Source: a bacterium
Lineage (GTDB): Bacteria; Electryoneota; Electryoneia; Electryoneales; Electryoneaceae
Direction of reading: 5' to 3'
Length of the DNA stretch: 52,438 nucleotides
Assembly: GCA_019912845.1 (NCBI GenBank)
Contig: JAIOHU010000052.1
Coordinates: 1-52,438 of the forward strand
How positions within the stretch are numbered: the stretch's first letter is position 1; every line of letters starts with the position of its first letter. Position numbers and translations under genes: made by a program. This document shows positions 9,471 through 17,761 of this stretch, in pieces. The notes under the pieces are model-generated. The model made no database searches and was not told the origin of the DNA. It saw only the letters and a program-made list of their open reading frames with translations.

Positions 9471-12400
9471 ATGAGACGTTCATTTCTGATTCTCACAATA
9501 CTTGCAGGCTTTTCGCTTACATCAATAGCCCAGGACAGCTTAAATATTTCCATGTTATCCAGTCACACGGGATGGACTAAAATTAAGGATGTTGCTTTCC
9601 ATGATAACTATCTCTACGCTGCCGCTGAAGCTGGAGGAATTATTGTCTGTAGTGTTGTAACCGGAGTGATACAACCGTTGAATGTGATCACAGCCGACTC
9701 TCCCGTGGATGAGATAGAGGTTTGGGATGATCACATGATAGCAAGGTATTTGACTGATATTGTACTCTATGACCTTACGAATCCCGAGACACCAGTCGCA
9801 ACCTCTCGAATTGACCACCTGATGAATTCACTGAGTGGCACCTGCCCGATGATTGGATATCAAAATTATCTCTATCTGTGTAATGATGCGTCTCTGTTTG
9901 TTCTCGGTATTGATGATGAACTTCAGATCGAGGAGTTGACTGAAATCAATTATGGAGAAAATGTTCATATTCGAAGTGATCTCTCCATTGACGATCAATT
10001 GCTTTACCTGATATCTGATGACAGTGATCACTTCCGTGATATCTACGTTTTCAGCCTGGCGAATCCGGCTGCCCCCCAGTTAATCAATCTAAACTTTGAG
10101 GAGATGATATTCGGCAAAAGTATCTCAGTTGTCGACCAAACAGCAGCGATCATTGACGACAGTCAGTTACAGTTCTGGGATATTAGCACGAACAACGGAA
10201 CAATAATAGGTTCTCTTCAGCTCGAAGATACTCCTTATCAAGTATATTATAATAACAATTATGCGATCGTGTATACTCGAAATACAGTATTGAAAATCGA
10301 CGCCGAAAACCCTGATAATCCTGTAATTGTTCACGAAATCCAGCATGAAAACTGCCGTGGTATACCATCAGCCTATGATGGAAACAGGATCGCTTATGCG
10401 ATGTGGACATTGGGAATTCTGTACCTGGAGGTTGGAGAGTTTGGACTGAATGTACGTCCACGATGGAATGATACAAAATCGTGGGAAACCAGCACAATGA
10501 TGGGTGACAAATTGATCACCGGGTCGTTCGGGAATGGGTTCGCTACATACGAAATAAATGATGATGATGAACTCGTGGAAGTAAACCGTGAAGTCCCATT
10601 TAATATCGCGTACAGCAAATTCAATCAGATCAACGATACACTTGCCATTATGTATACCTCTTTCGCTAATGGTCCCAACGATTCACGATTGATTACACCT
10701 GATGAGGATGATCCCAGAGGTTTCAGGGAACGTGGGGAGCTTGGAAGTGGTGTTCAATACACAACTACGCTCTATGAAAATCATATTTATGTCTATGATG
10801 GAAGTGTTCCAAATGCTTTTTGTACCTATGACCTGACTGATCCGGATGAACCAGTCTATATTCCAGGTTTGACTTTTAACTCTTCCTTCCGCGGACTATT
10901 CATAGAAAATGATCACCTATGTGTGATTGATAACACCGATCTATACACGTACAGTTTAGACAATCCTGCACAGCCACAATTTGCTGGAAGGTATACAGTT
11001 CATCTTAATCATTATGCGGGGTTCACTCACGGCAACAATCATGCATATTTGAATGAACAGAGTGACATTCATGTGATATCACTTGAGGATCCGTCGAACC
11101 CCACATTGGTTACTGATTACAGACCGGTTGAATACATCGGCAGACCAACCTTCATGGATTATAATCTCGGTTTTGTCCTGATAGGCAGAAACTATAATTA
11201 CTTCGGGATAGAAGGGGAAGTAGATATTATCGATGTCCGTAATCCAGAAAGCCCTGAACTAGTTGGATACTATACTTTGACCGGAATCGCTGAAACTTTT
11301 GACTGGGGGCATTTTGACGGTAACCGTTTCTTCGCAACCTGGGGAACTGGAGTTGGCTATTTCGAGGTGGACGAAGAGTTGATGCAACCACCAGGAAATC
11401 TTTGGGGAATTGTCTTTGATCTTGAAACTGGTGAACATCTCCAGGGTGTAGAGGTGTTTCTCCCGCCACATCAAACAGTTACCAATGATGAAGGAAGATA
11501 TTTCTTCAACGATTTGATTCCAACTGATTACAGTTTGTACTCGAATTACCGTGGATACAACTCTCACAGTGCAGAGAGAATCCATATCGGTTTTAATGAA
11601 AATGTCCGTTACGATTTCTCCCTGACTCATCCAGAACTCCAACTTGACGTGGGTATTCTTCTAGTGGAAATGGTGGAAAACACAGTAACACAGGTGACAA
11701 CCACCATTGCTAACACGGGCAATGGTCCCCTCACTGCGACACTTACGTCGCGTTCATTCCTGGAAGAAGATCAAGCAGATACACTTTGGCAGGAGGCTCT
11801 TCGGTTTGAGTTGGATGAACAGGAAGAGGATAATTACGGAATCGCTTATTACAAGCATGCTATCTGGATTTCTGGTGCAAATGGACATGACACCCCACAA
11901 TTTTACCAATACAGCCGAACGGGTGAGTATCTCTCCATGATTCCACAACCTCAGCATGAACCCTCACTGGATGGATTTTTCTGTCTCGCCTCGGACGGCG
12001 ACTATCTTTACGGTGTGGATAATTCTCTCCTTTATCAACTGCAACTGAATGCTGCCGGCGATCAATTTGATGTTATCAGCACTATCCCTGCCCCACTCGA
12101 ATCCCCACGTTACCTGACTTACGATCCAGAGGATCAAATTTTCATCATGGGCAGTTTGAATTCACTTATTTACAAAATTGATTTTGAAGGCAATGTACTG
12201 TCAGAAACTGAGCAGGCACTCGGAGTACGCGGACTCGGTTATTTCAAGACAGATGAGACAGAGAAACCCTTCTATTTCACCTGCAAACGTCCCTTTGTTG
12301 ATGATATCGTTATCAATCGTAGCGCAAATCTGACAGATGATTTTGAGCCGATCTTCAACTTTGACCGTATTGACGCTGACGATACCCCTGTCAGCAGCGA

Positions 12401-12977
12401 TATCACCCCGCTTTCCGATTTGTACCACTGGATGCACCTGATGCTGGTCGACGGCGACAATCGTGATTATGTAACTGTCAGTATGCTGGGAATGAATTCC
12501 GAATGGCTTAGTGTTGAGCCCTCTACACTGGAAATCCCGGACGGTGGTGAAAGTGAAGTTACAATAACCATTTCCGATGCCATGATCCCCGATCCTATCG
12601 ATTTCGCCTGGCTTCAGGTTGAACATAACGCGATTGAGCAGATTTCCTACCTGCCAATCGATATTGAACTCATCATTGATAATGCACCAGAGCTGAACAA
12701 TTCAACCCTCTCATACACCTGGGAGATCGGTTCAGCCTATCCCAATCCCTTCAACTCAACAATACAAGTACCCTTCAGCCTGCCACAATCCGGTTTGGTG
12801 GAGATTTCGATGTTTAATGTGCTGGGGCAGCTTGTACTGGATAGCGGTTCAAAACCCTATCCCGCAGGACAGCATACGATCAGCCTCTCACCCGAAAAGC
12901 TAAGCAGCGGGGTGTATCTTCTGCGAGTGAATGTGGGAGAGTTGAGCCGGTTGCAGAAGGTGATTTATTTGAGGTGA
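9471..12977 (+). CDS. Secreted LVIVD-type beta-propeller protein with carboxypeptidase-regulatory-like domain and sorting domain
   Basis: 1,168 residues. A clear Shine-Dalgarno (GAAGGGAG) sits 5-12 bases upstream of the ATG, and a signal peptide (MRRSFLILTILAGFSLTSIAQ) follows it. At least seven repeats end in (D/S)-(L/V/A)-x-(N/D)-P-x-x-P, for example DLTNPETPVATS, SLANPAAPQLIN, DLTDPDEPVYIP, SLEDPSNPTLVT and DVRNPESPELVG. These mark an LVIVD-like propeller over roughly residues 30-640. A carboxypeptidase-regulatory-like beta-sandwich (G-x-V-F-D-L-E-T-G...T-N-D-E-G-R-Y-F-F) follows. A second propeller-like region comes next, then a beta-sandwich, then the sorting domain SAYPNPFNSTIQVPF...KVIYLR. 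It is exported and probably surface-associated, and no enzymatic motif is seen. The 287-base gap upstream shows no clear terminator, so partial read-through from the preceding surface-protein gene is possible. Confidence 0.85.
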   Translation: MRRSFLILTILAGFSLTSIAQDSLNISMLSSHTGWTKIKDVAFHDNYLYAAAEAGGIIVCSVVTGVIQPLNVITADSPVDEIEVWDDHMIARYLTDIVLYDLTNPETPVATSRIDHLMNSLSGTCPMIGYQNYLYLCNDASLFVLGIDDELQIEELTEINYGENVHIRSDLSIDDQLLYLISDDSDHFRDIYVFSLANPAAPQLINLNFEEMIFGKSISVVDQTAAIIDDSQLQFWDISTNNGTIIGSLQLEDTPYQVYYNNNYAIVYTRNTVLKIDAENPDNPVIVHEIQHENCRGIPSAYDGNRIAYAMWTLGILYLEVGEFGLNVRPRWNDTKSWETSTMMGDKLITGSFGNGFATYEINDDDELVEVNREVPFNIAYSKFNQINDTLAIMYTSFANGPNDSRLITPDEDDPRGFRERGELGSGVQYTTTLYENHIYVYDGSVPNAFCTYDLTDPDEPVYIPGLTFNSSFRGLFIENDHLCVIDNTDLYTYSLDNPAQPQFAGRYTVHLNHYAGFTHGNNHAYLNEQSDIHVISLEDPSNPTLVTDYRPVEYIGRPTFMDYNLGFVLIGRNYNYFGIEGEVDIIDVRNPESPELVGYYTLTGIAETFDWGHFDGNRFFATWGTGVGYFEVDEELMQPPGNLWGIVFDLETGEHLQGVEVFLPPHQTVTNDEGRYFFNDLIPTDYSLYSNYRGYNSHSAERIHIGFNENVRYDFSLTHPELQLDVGILLVEMVENTVTQVTTTIANTGNGPLTATLTSRSFLEEDQADTLWQEALRFELDEQEEDNYGIAYYKHAIWISGANGHDTPQFYQYSRTGEYLSMIPQPQHEPSLDGFFCLASDGDYLYGVDNSLLYQLQLNAAGDQFDVISTIPAPLESPRYLTYDPEDQIFIMGSLNSLIYKIDFEGNVLSETEQALGVRGLGYFKTDETEKPFYFTCKRPFVDDIVINRSANLTDDFEPIFNFDRIDADDTPVSSDITPLSDLYHWMHLMLVDGDNRDYVTVSMLGMNSEWLSVEPSTLEIPDGGESEVTITISDAMIPDPIDFAWLQVEHNAIEQISYLPIDIELIIDNAPELNNSTLSYTWEIGSAYPNPFNSTIQVPFSLPQSGLVEISMFNVLGQLVLDSGSKPYPAGQHTISLSPEKLSSGVYLLRVNVGELSRLQKVIYLR

Positions 12978-13055
12978 AGAATTAATACTTTTTGTTCGAT
13001 GACTTAATCCAAGGTACCGAAATTGTGCGGAGTTGAAGATGCTTAAGGTGGTATC

Positions 13056-14231
13056 ATGCTAAAGAAGACAATCATTACAATTGTAGTTGTTCTCTCGGTT
13101 GGATTAAAGATTCATGGCTATCAAAATCAGACCATTTCTACTGGAAATGAGCCTGGTAATATATATTTTACGATGAAGTTGGATTACAATGATATGCACA
13201 CCCCCATATATATAAGCGATAATTATGGAGAAGATTACCATCAAATTCGATATACAGGGGGACCAATTGAATTCTGCTATCAAAATCAAATGTTAACTTT
13301 TGTTGCTGAAGATGGTTACGCATATACTTTTGATAACTGTAATCTATATGATTACTTCGAATACCCAATAAGAAATGGTTTTGAGTTTTTTAGACAAGGT
13401 GAAGAGATTGTCGCTCATGATGAGCTGAGACGATATTCCTATGATACTTTACGCACTTGGATTCGTGGTGAAAGGCACAACAATGGTGAAAACGGAACAA
13501 CGACAAGTAACTTAAGTTCCCTGGGTTGGGAACCTGAAACACACCTGTATATGCTCGGATTTACAGATGATCAAGGAGTGTATGATTCTGTCGGTATTTA
13601 CTATGCGCGATCTTTGGTAGATTCTTTTCTTGCGGTTGATCACACAACACTTTTTGATGCAGGTGGTCAATTATTCACTGGATACGCTCCTGGGGAACTT
13701 TACTTCTATAATTTTAATTCAGATTCACTTTTTATGACTGCAGATACCGGACACACATGGGAAGTAGTGTGCAAAAAACCATTCCCAAGAGAAAATCTGA
13801 TCACAACTGAAATTGAAGCTGGTTGGCAGCCTGGCGAATTGTTCTGGTTTGATAACTCAATAACCTTCCATGATCAGGAGACCTATCTACTGTATTCTGA
13901 TGATTTTGGGGTGACGTGGGACTTCAAGGTTGGTTCTCCTCCTGAAAATTCTGTGAGTGTTCACAAAATCCTAAATAAAGAATTTGAGTTATCGATTTGG
14001 CCCAACCCCTCGAATAATTACTTCAATATTGAAGGTGATTTGTCGCTAATTGATAAAATACTGATTACAAATTTGAGTGGTAGACAGATTGAACTGAAAA
14101 ATTTTTATCGGCTTGAAGGAAGTTTCAGCAGGTCGCTGGATTTTTCCAATATTCCTTCTGGTACCTATTACATTACTTTGTACCAAAATAGCACTATGGT
14201 AATCGCTAGAAGAATAGTTCTGCTAAAATAA
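13056..14231 (+). CDS. Secreted Asp-box (BNR-like) protein with divergent sorting domain
   Basis: 391 residues. AAGGTGG precedes the ATG by about 4 bases. The N-terminus is a short hydrophobic signal sequence (MLKKTIITIVVVLSVGLKIHG). At least three Asp-box-like motifs of the S-x-D-x-G-x-x-(W/Y) type are visible: ISDNYGEDYHQI near residue 52, MTADTGHTWEVV near 227 and YSDDFGVTWDFK near 280. This fits a small beta-propeller of the sialidase/sortilin fold class. The Arg triad of sialidases was not recognised, so enzyme activity is doubtful. The C-terminus (IWPNPSNNYFNIEG...RRIVLLK) is a sorting domain in which Phe of the usual P-N-P-F-N is replaced by Ser. The gene looks more A+T-rich than its neighbours. 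It starts 78 bases after the LVIVD protein and probably shares its transcript. Confidence 0.8.
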   Translation: MLKKTIITIVVVLSVGLKIHGYQNQTISTGNEPGNIYFTMKLDYNDMHTPIYISDNYGEDYHQIRYTGGPIEFCYQNQMLTFVAEDGYAYTFDNCNLYDYFEYPIRNGFEFFRQGEEIVAHDELRRYSYDTLRTWIRGERHNNGENGTTTSNLSSLGWEPETHLYMLGFTDDQGVYDSVGIYYARSLVDSFLAVDHTTLFDAGGQLFTGYAPGELYFYNFNSDSLFMTADTGHTWEVVCKKPFPRENLITTEIEAGWQPGELFWFDNSITFHDQETYLLYSDDFGVTWDFKVGSPPENSVSVHKILNKEFELSIWPNPSNNYFNIEGDLSLIDKILITNLSGRQIELKNFYRLEGSFSRSLDFSNIPSGTYYITLYQNSTMVIARRIVLLK

Positions 14232-14251
14232 TATGGTTTCTATGGGGGATT

Positions 14252-14280
14252 GAAAGGGGGGCGATTCAGCTACCCCTTTC
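14252..14280 (+). terminator. Hairpin after the Asp-box gene (weak terminator candidate)
   Basis: GAAAGGGG (14252-14259) pairs with CCCCTTTC (14273-14280) around a 13-base loop, 20 bases after the stop codon. No T-run follows, so it is at best a factor-assisted terminator or an mRNA 3'-end stabiliser. Confidence 0.35.
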
Positions 14281-14391
14281 ATCGCTGCAGATAATCTTTC
14301 AATACCAACCTACTGAAGACCGCAAAAAATCTTTCCGATTGATTATTTGAATCTTGAACCCACCCCCACAAACCTTGTAAGAGCGACACAA

Positions 14392-14598
14392 CTACTTCTC
14401 ACCAGCTTCTTCCTCAATTTTTTTCCGCTTCTTTTTTGCTCCTGCCCAACCACCCAGAATCATCAGCGAAGCTGCAGAACCACCGTAAAGATAGTTCTGG
14501 ATTTTCTGGTACTCACCATCCAGTGCAATTGCGCATGCTATCATCACCAATCCCCAGATAATCGCGTTCGCAATAATAATCCATCCAAAATTCTTCAT
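14392..14598 (-). CDS. Small two-helix membrane protein
   Basis: 68 residues from the ATG at 14598. This start is preferred over the adjacent ATG at 14601 because the GGGGG block (14603-14607) is only one base from the latter. Two hydrophobic helices are visible, the first around IIIANAIIWGLVMIACAIAL and the second around YGGSAASLMILGGWAGA. A charged cytoplasmic tail of the KKKRKKIEEE type follows. This matches a generic two-TM inner-membrane protein. The open frame on the opposite strand has no membrane pattern or Shine-Dalgarno. Function is unknown. Confidence 0.7.
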   Translation of the reverse strand: MKNFGWIIIANAIIWGLVMIACAIALDGEYQKIQNYLYGGSAASLMILGGWAGAKKKRKKIEEEAGEK

Positions 14599-14751
14599 CA
14601 TACCCCCTTTTTTATAGTTCTAAGTTTAAATCTTACGATCCTCTAAAATATCGCCTCTATAGATCATCCTGCCTTTAATTCCTGGTTGAAGAGTTCTCTG
14701 AGCTACAGTCCGATTGTAGAGTCGTGATACAGTATCCGCAGACCTTGCAGT

Positions 14752-14773
14752 CGCAACATCCGCGGATGTTGCG
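14752..14773. repeat. 22-bp perfect palindrome
   Basis: Arms CGCAACATC (14752-14760) and GATGTTGCG (14765-14773) flank a CGCG centre that is itself palindromic. The site lies between two minus-strand genes, 35 bases past the stop of the SRPBCC gene. No T-run follows on either strand. It could be a 3'-end hairpin or a binding site for a dimeric protein. A shorter palindrome, AGTAC-AG-GTACT, follows at 14789-14800. Confidence 0.6.
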
Positions 14774-14808
14774 AAACATTGAATTGCAAGTACAGGTACT
14801 GCCGGTAT

Positions 14809-15261
14809 TTACTGAGTTGATTCCTCGAAATAGGTCTTATAGGACTTCAGAAAAGCTTTGCCCATATTTGATTTCCCTAATTTTCGGTAGAGGAAGCCCA
14901 AAAACCCGGAAGCAGCAACGTTGCTGATGACCATACCATGGCTGACTCCATTTGAACTCGCATTGAATTCGTGAATGAAGTGGGAATGTGTTGAAACCAT
15001 TCGCCCTGCCCTGTATTCCTCATCGAATTCAACTGCTACGCTCTTCTCCTCAATGCGCCTGGAAATATTGGTACGTTTCATCAAACCTTCGTTGGTTTTG
15101 ATAGTAACAAAATCCTTCCCATCTTCAACCAACTCTACCTGTTTCATACCCGGCATAAGACTGACTACATCAGTAAAATGCTCTCCGAGATTCTCAAGAG
15201 CAAGCTTCACCTTTTGGATGTTGCAATCAATCTCATTTGAGCCTTCAAACCAAACTGACAT
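14809..15261 (-). CDS. SRPBCC (START-like) superfamily protein
   Basis: 150 residues, cytoplasmic, with a strong Shine-Dalgarno (GGAGGG) just upstream of the ATG. The sequence follows the polyketide-cyclase/START-like plan. It opens with a strand, MSVWFEGSNEIDC. A helix carrying K-L-A-L-E-N-L-G and a strand with S-L-M-P-G-M-K-Q-V-E-L-V-E-D-G come next. The anti-parallel strands T-I-K-T-N-E-G...S-V-A-V-E-F-D-E-E follow, and a long C-terminal helix (...LGFLYRKLGKSNMGKAFLKSYKTY) closes the fold. Such proteins bind hydrophobic ligands in a helix-grip fold, and the ligand cannot be predicted here. It stands between the secreted nuclease gene upstream on the same strand and a small membrane protein gene downstream. 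Confidence 0.72.
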   Translation of the reverse strand: MSVWFEGSNEIDCNIQKVKLALENLGEHFTDVVSLMPGMKQVELVEDGKDFVTIKTNEGLMKRTNISRRIEEKSVAVEFDEEYRAGRMVSTHSHFIHEFNASSNGVSHGMVISNVAASGFLGFLYRKLGKSNMGKAFLKSYKTYFEESTQ

Positions 15262-15347
15262 ATACCCTCCTCTACCGAGATTCAGTGGTCTAAGTCAAAG
15301 AAATGAAACAATTCTTGTCGTTGTCAGATTTCATCTCCCGCTCCTGA

Positions 15348-17441
15348 TTATTTCATCAGTACAACCTTTTTCTGTCCGATGGATTGTCCGTCCGCTTTTA
15401 CCAAGAGGAAATAAATCCCGCTGCTCAACTCTTCCCCATGGACAGTCAGCCTGTGTTCTCCTGCGGACATGGTGCCCTTGTGCGAGGTTTGCACTAACCG
15501 TCCCTCGATATTGAACAATGCGATTTCCAATTGTGCACGTTCAGGCAGCTTGACATCAACAGTGGTGTAACTGTTGAAGGGATTCGGATATGGTTCACTT
15601 ACAAAGGCAGTACGGGGTAAAAGTTCTTGCTCATCCACAGCCAACGTAAAGAATGCGTAGGGCGCATCGCCGAACTGAACCTGTTGATCACCTTCCAGTG
15701 AGACCGGAATCTCCTCGCCCCATGGATTGAGCAGACGTAGCTCGATGGAATGACCGAGGGTGTAGCCATCCATGCCAGTTTCATCGTCAGCCTGCCAAGC
15801 GGTAATAGGCGTTATTTGAGGTTGAAGCAGCGACCGTCCCACCACCTGCTCCCCATCCAGAACCTCAATCACAGCATCCTGAAACTGGCTTACATCACCA
15901 TCAAGTTCAAAGAGGATGACATACGGCTTCCCTGTTGGTTGAATATCAAACCATTGATCAATTTCATGTCGAACTGAACTGATCTGCTGGGTTTGATTCA
16001 TGGCAAATATGGCGATATCCTCAGGATAATTGAAGTTGACAATCTCTTCCACAAAGATATAATAACCTTTTCCGGGCTCCATCACAGGCATCGTATTCAG
16101 TCCGATACTTGGGATATAAAATTGTCCTTCATCGTTCAGTATGATCCCTACCAAATCAGCGATTTCAACCAAAGCATCCTCGGTGGGATAGGCTTGCTGG
16201 TAGGGGTACCCCATCCAGTTCCAACGTCCTGTAAACAGTGGATAATCAGTTTCAATGGGTAGCGGATCACCTTCGATACGTAGTGTATCGGGCTCACTGG
16301 TGAACAATGAGAACCCTTTATTCATCAACACCTGACCGATTGTGTTAATATCCGGCGGGATGAAGATGCTGCCATTGTCTTCATAAACAATCACGAGATT
16401 TTCCAATGGTGCAAAGACATTCTGCGCCCAACGGTCTGCTGGAACCGTATTGAACGATATCATCTCGAAATAATTGTGACGTAAGGGAATTTCGAGTACG
16501 GTTTGAGTCTGGGTATAACAGACCAGCTCCATGTAAATGGGAATATGATCGGATGCGTCATGGAGAGCGTCAGCTACATCTTCTGGAACAGCAGCGTTGA
16601 AACCATCATTGATGGCATCATTGAAATGGTCGCCGTCATTGCCGAATGCGGTGTAAGTATCCTCGAGATAGTACCAGTCCAAGCCGTCGACAAATTCATT
16701 CGATGCCAGTATAAAATCGAAACGGTCATCCATTCCTCCAGTTGCACCTCCACCGAACTGCTGTGTACGTGGGGACTGGGTGTGAATCTCCGCAAACTGG
16801 TTGGAATTGTGCCAGTTTCCGGGGCTGTCGATGGGATCGTGAAAACGATCGTCTTCGAGCAGTTCCTGGTATGCCGCTTCGGCACTGGTGTAGATATTTA
16901 AGTCACCTGTGAAGAGAACAAAATCGTCCTCCAGCTCATCTTCAAAATAATTCATAAACTGCAGGACTTCGTTATATCGTCTGGTTTCATTTTCACCACC
17001 CTGGCTGGCTTTGAGGTGGGCAGAGCTTATATGCAGAGGAGGTACATTCGGGTCAGGAAGATACTGTAAAGTGTATATATTAAAATCACGCAGTACAGTA
17101 TGGACGACCTCCTGATTTGTGAACTCGAAAAGGTTCGCACGGTAGAACATGGCGTTATCGGTGTCGGGACCATTGATAAACGGTGCTGAATCATACTCCT
17201 CCCCAAGGACATCATCACGGAAATTGGTTACTCCCGCGGAGGTCTGCATCTCCTGGACAACCAGGATATCCGGCTGGATTTCGCTGAGGATTGTGGTGAA
17301 ATGAGGTATGCGCTGGTTGCCGTCATTGCCGGGGAAATTGAGGATGTTGTACGTCATCACACGGATGGTGTCGGTCTGCGCAAATGAAAGGCTGCACGTG
17401 AGCATCAGCATTATCAGGGTAAGAAAAAATATTTGCTTCAT
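15348..17441 (-). CDS. Secreted endonuclease/exonuclease/phosphatase-family enzyme with surface modules and sorting domain
   Basis: 697 residues with a signal peptide ending in SFAQ (about residue 22). The EEP catalytic domain (residues 26-310) shows the family motifs: MTYNILNF (Asn32), LVVQEMQ (Glu64, metal ligand), SAHLKAS, FTGDLNIY (Asp and Asn near 180), a D-x-x-F-D-F-I-L strand and ASDHIPIYMEL (Asp-His pair near 298). A metal-dependent extracellular nuclease or phosphodiesterase/phosphatase is likely; DNA, nucleotides or lipids remain possible substrates. Residues ~315-470 are a double 'N-D-x-G...Y-I-P...N-T' module. Next comes a C-V-G-A-related module (Q-V-V-G-R...I-T-A-W...L-G-H-S-I-E-L-R). 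Both also occur in the giant protein at 3454-9183. The end is the sorting domain PYPNPFNSYTTV...KKVVLMK. It is upstream of, and on the same strand as, the SRPBCC gene with an 86-base gap. Confidence 0.87.
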   Translation of the reverse strand: MKQIFFLTLIMLMLTCSLSFAQTDTIRVMTYNILNFPGNDGNQRIPHFTTILSEIQPDILVVQEMQTSAGVTNFRDDVLGEEYDSAPFINGPDTDNAMFYRANLFEFTNQEVVHTVLRDFNIYTLQYLPDPNVPPLHISSAHLKASQGGENETRRYNEVLQFMNYFEDELEDDFVLFTGDLNIYTSAEAAYQELLEDDRFHDPIDSPGNWHNSNQFAEIHTQSPRTQQFGGGATGGMDDRFDFILASNEFVDGLDWYYLEDTYTAFGNDGDHFNDAINDGFNAAVPEDVADALHDASDHIPIYMELVCYTQTQTVLEIPLRHNYFEMISFNTVPADRWAQNVFAPLENLVIVYEDNGSIFIPPDINTIGQVLMNKGFSLFTSEPDTLRIEGDPLPIETDYPLFTGRWNWMGYPYQQAYPTEDALVEIADLVGIILNDEGQFYIPSIGLNTMPVMEPGKGYYIFVEEIVNFNYPEDIAIFAMNQTQQISSVRHEIDQWFDIQPTGKPYVILFELDGDVSQFQDAVIEVLDGEQVVGRSLLQPQITPITAWQADDETGMDGYTLGHSIELRLLNPWGEEIPVSLEGDQQVQFGDAPYAFFTLAVDEQELLPRTAFVSEPYPNPFNSYTTVDVKLPERAQLEIALFNIEGRLVQTSHKGTMSAGEHRLTVHGEELSSGIYFLLVKADGQSIGQKKVVLMK

Positions 17442-17571
17442 GGATTTTCCCGCTATCTCTAAAAAGTGATTTTGAATAATTTAAAAGATGGCAAACTCTC
17501 ACCCCTAATGAAAGCCTCAGGAAGCAAAAGGAGACGAATAGAGCGTTTGGGAGTCTCCGGGATTGAGGGAT

Positions 17572-17590
17572 TGGCACTGGATTTATCCAG
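17572..17590 (+). repeat. Copy 1 of the TGGCA-hairpin dispersed repeat
   Basis: TGGCACTGGATTTATCCAG contains the stem CTGGAT-TT-ATCCAG. Exactly the same 19 bases occur inverted at 23043-23061, 5.5 kb away, and two diverged copies occur near 22.4 and 23.0 kb. The copy sits in the 241-base spacer between the truncated beta-helix gene and the nuclease gene. That spacer also has ATCTAATAAG twice. Confidence 0.6.
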
Positions 17591-17681
17591 GATCTAATAA
17601 GTGCATCGGAAGAGATTATCGGCATCTAATAAGGCTCTTCGCTATTCTGTATGGGCTGAAACGTGTTCAGGATATTATCTT

Positions 17682-17761
17682 GTCATTGTGAGGAAGGGTA
17701 GCGACGAAGCAATCTAATAGTGAATTGGAGCGAGATTGCATCACGTACGTTCGGCAATGAC
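17682..17761. repeat. 80-bp palindromic intergenic repeat (MITE/REP-like)
   Basis: Both ends read inward as GTCATTG...GCAATCT: GTCATTGTGAGGAAGGG...GCAATCT from 17682, and on the other strand GTCATTGCCGAACGTACG...GCAATCT from 17761. This matches the widespread bacterial dispersed repeat with a consensus like GTCATTGCGAG...GAAGCAATCT. A related but diverged copy is at 49421-49494. The left end supplies the stop codon of the beta-helix gene reading through it on the minus strand. Confidence 0.8.

Noticed and set aside
14347-14646. 99-codon plus-strand frame opposite the small membrane protein
   Set aside because: The minus-strand frame has a Shine-Dalgarno, two clean membrane helices and a charged tail; the plus-strand frame has none of these.
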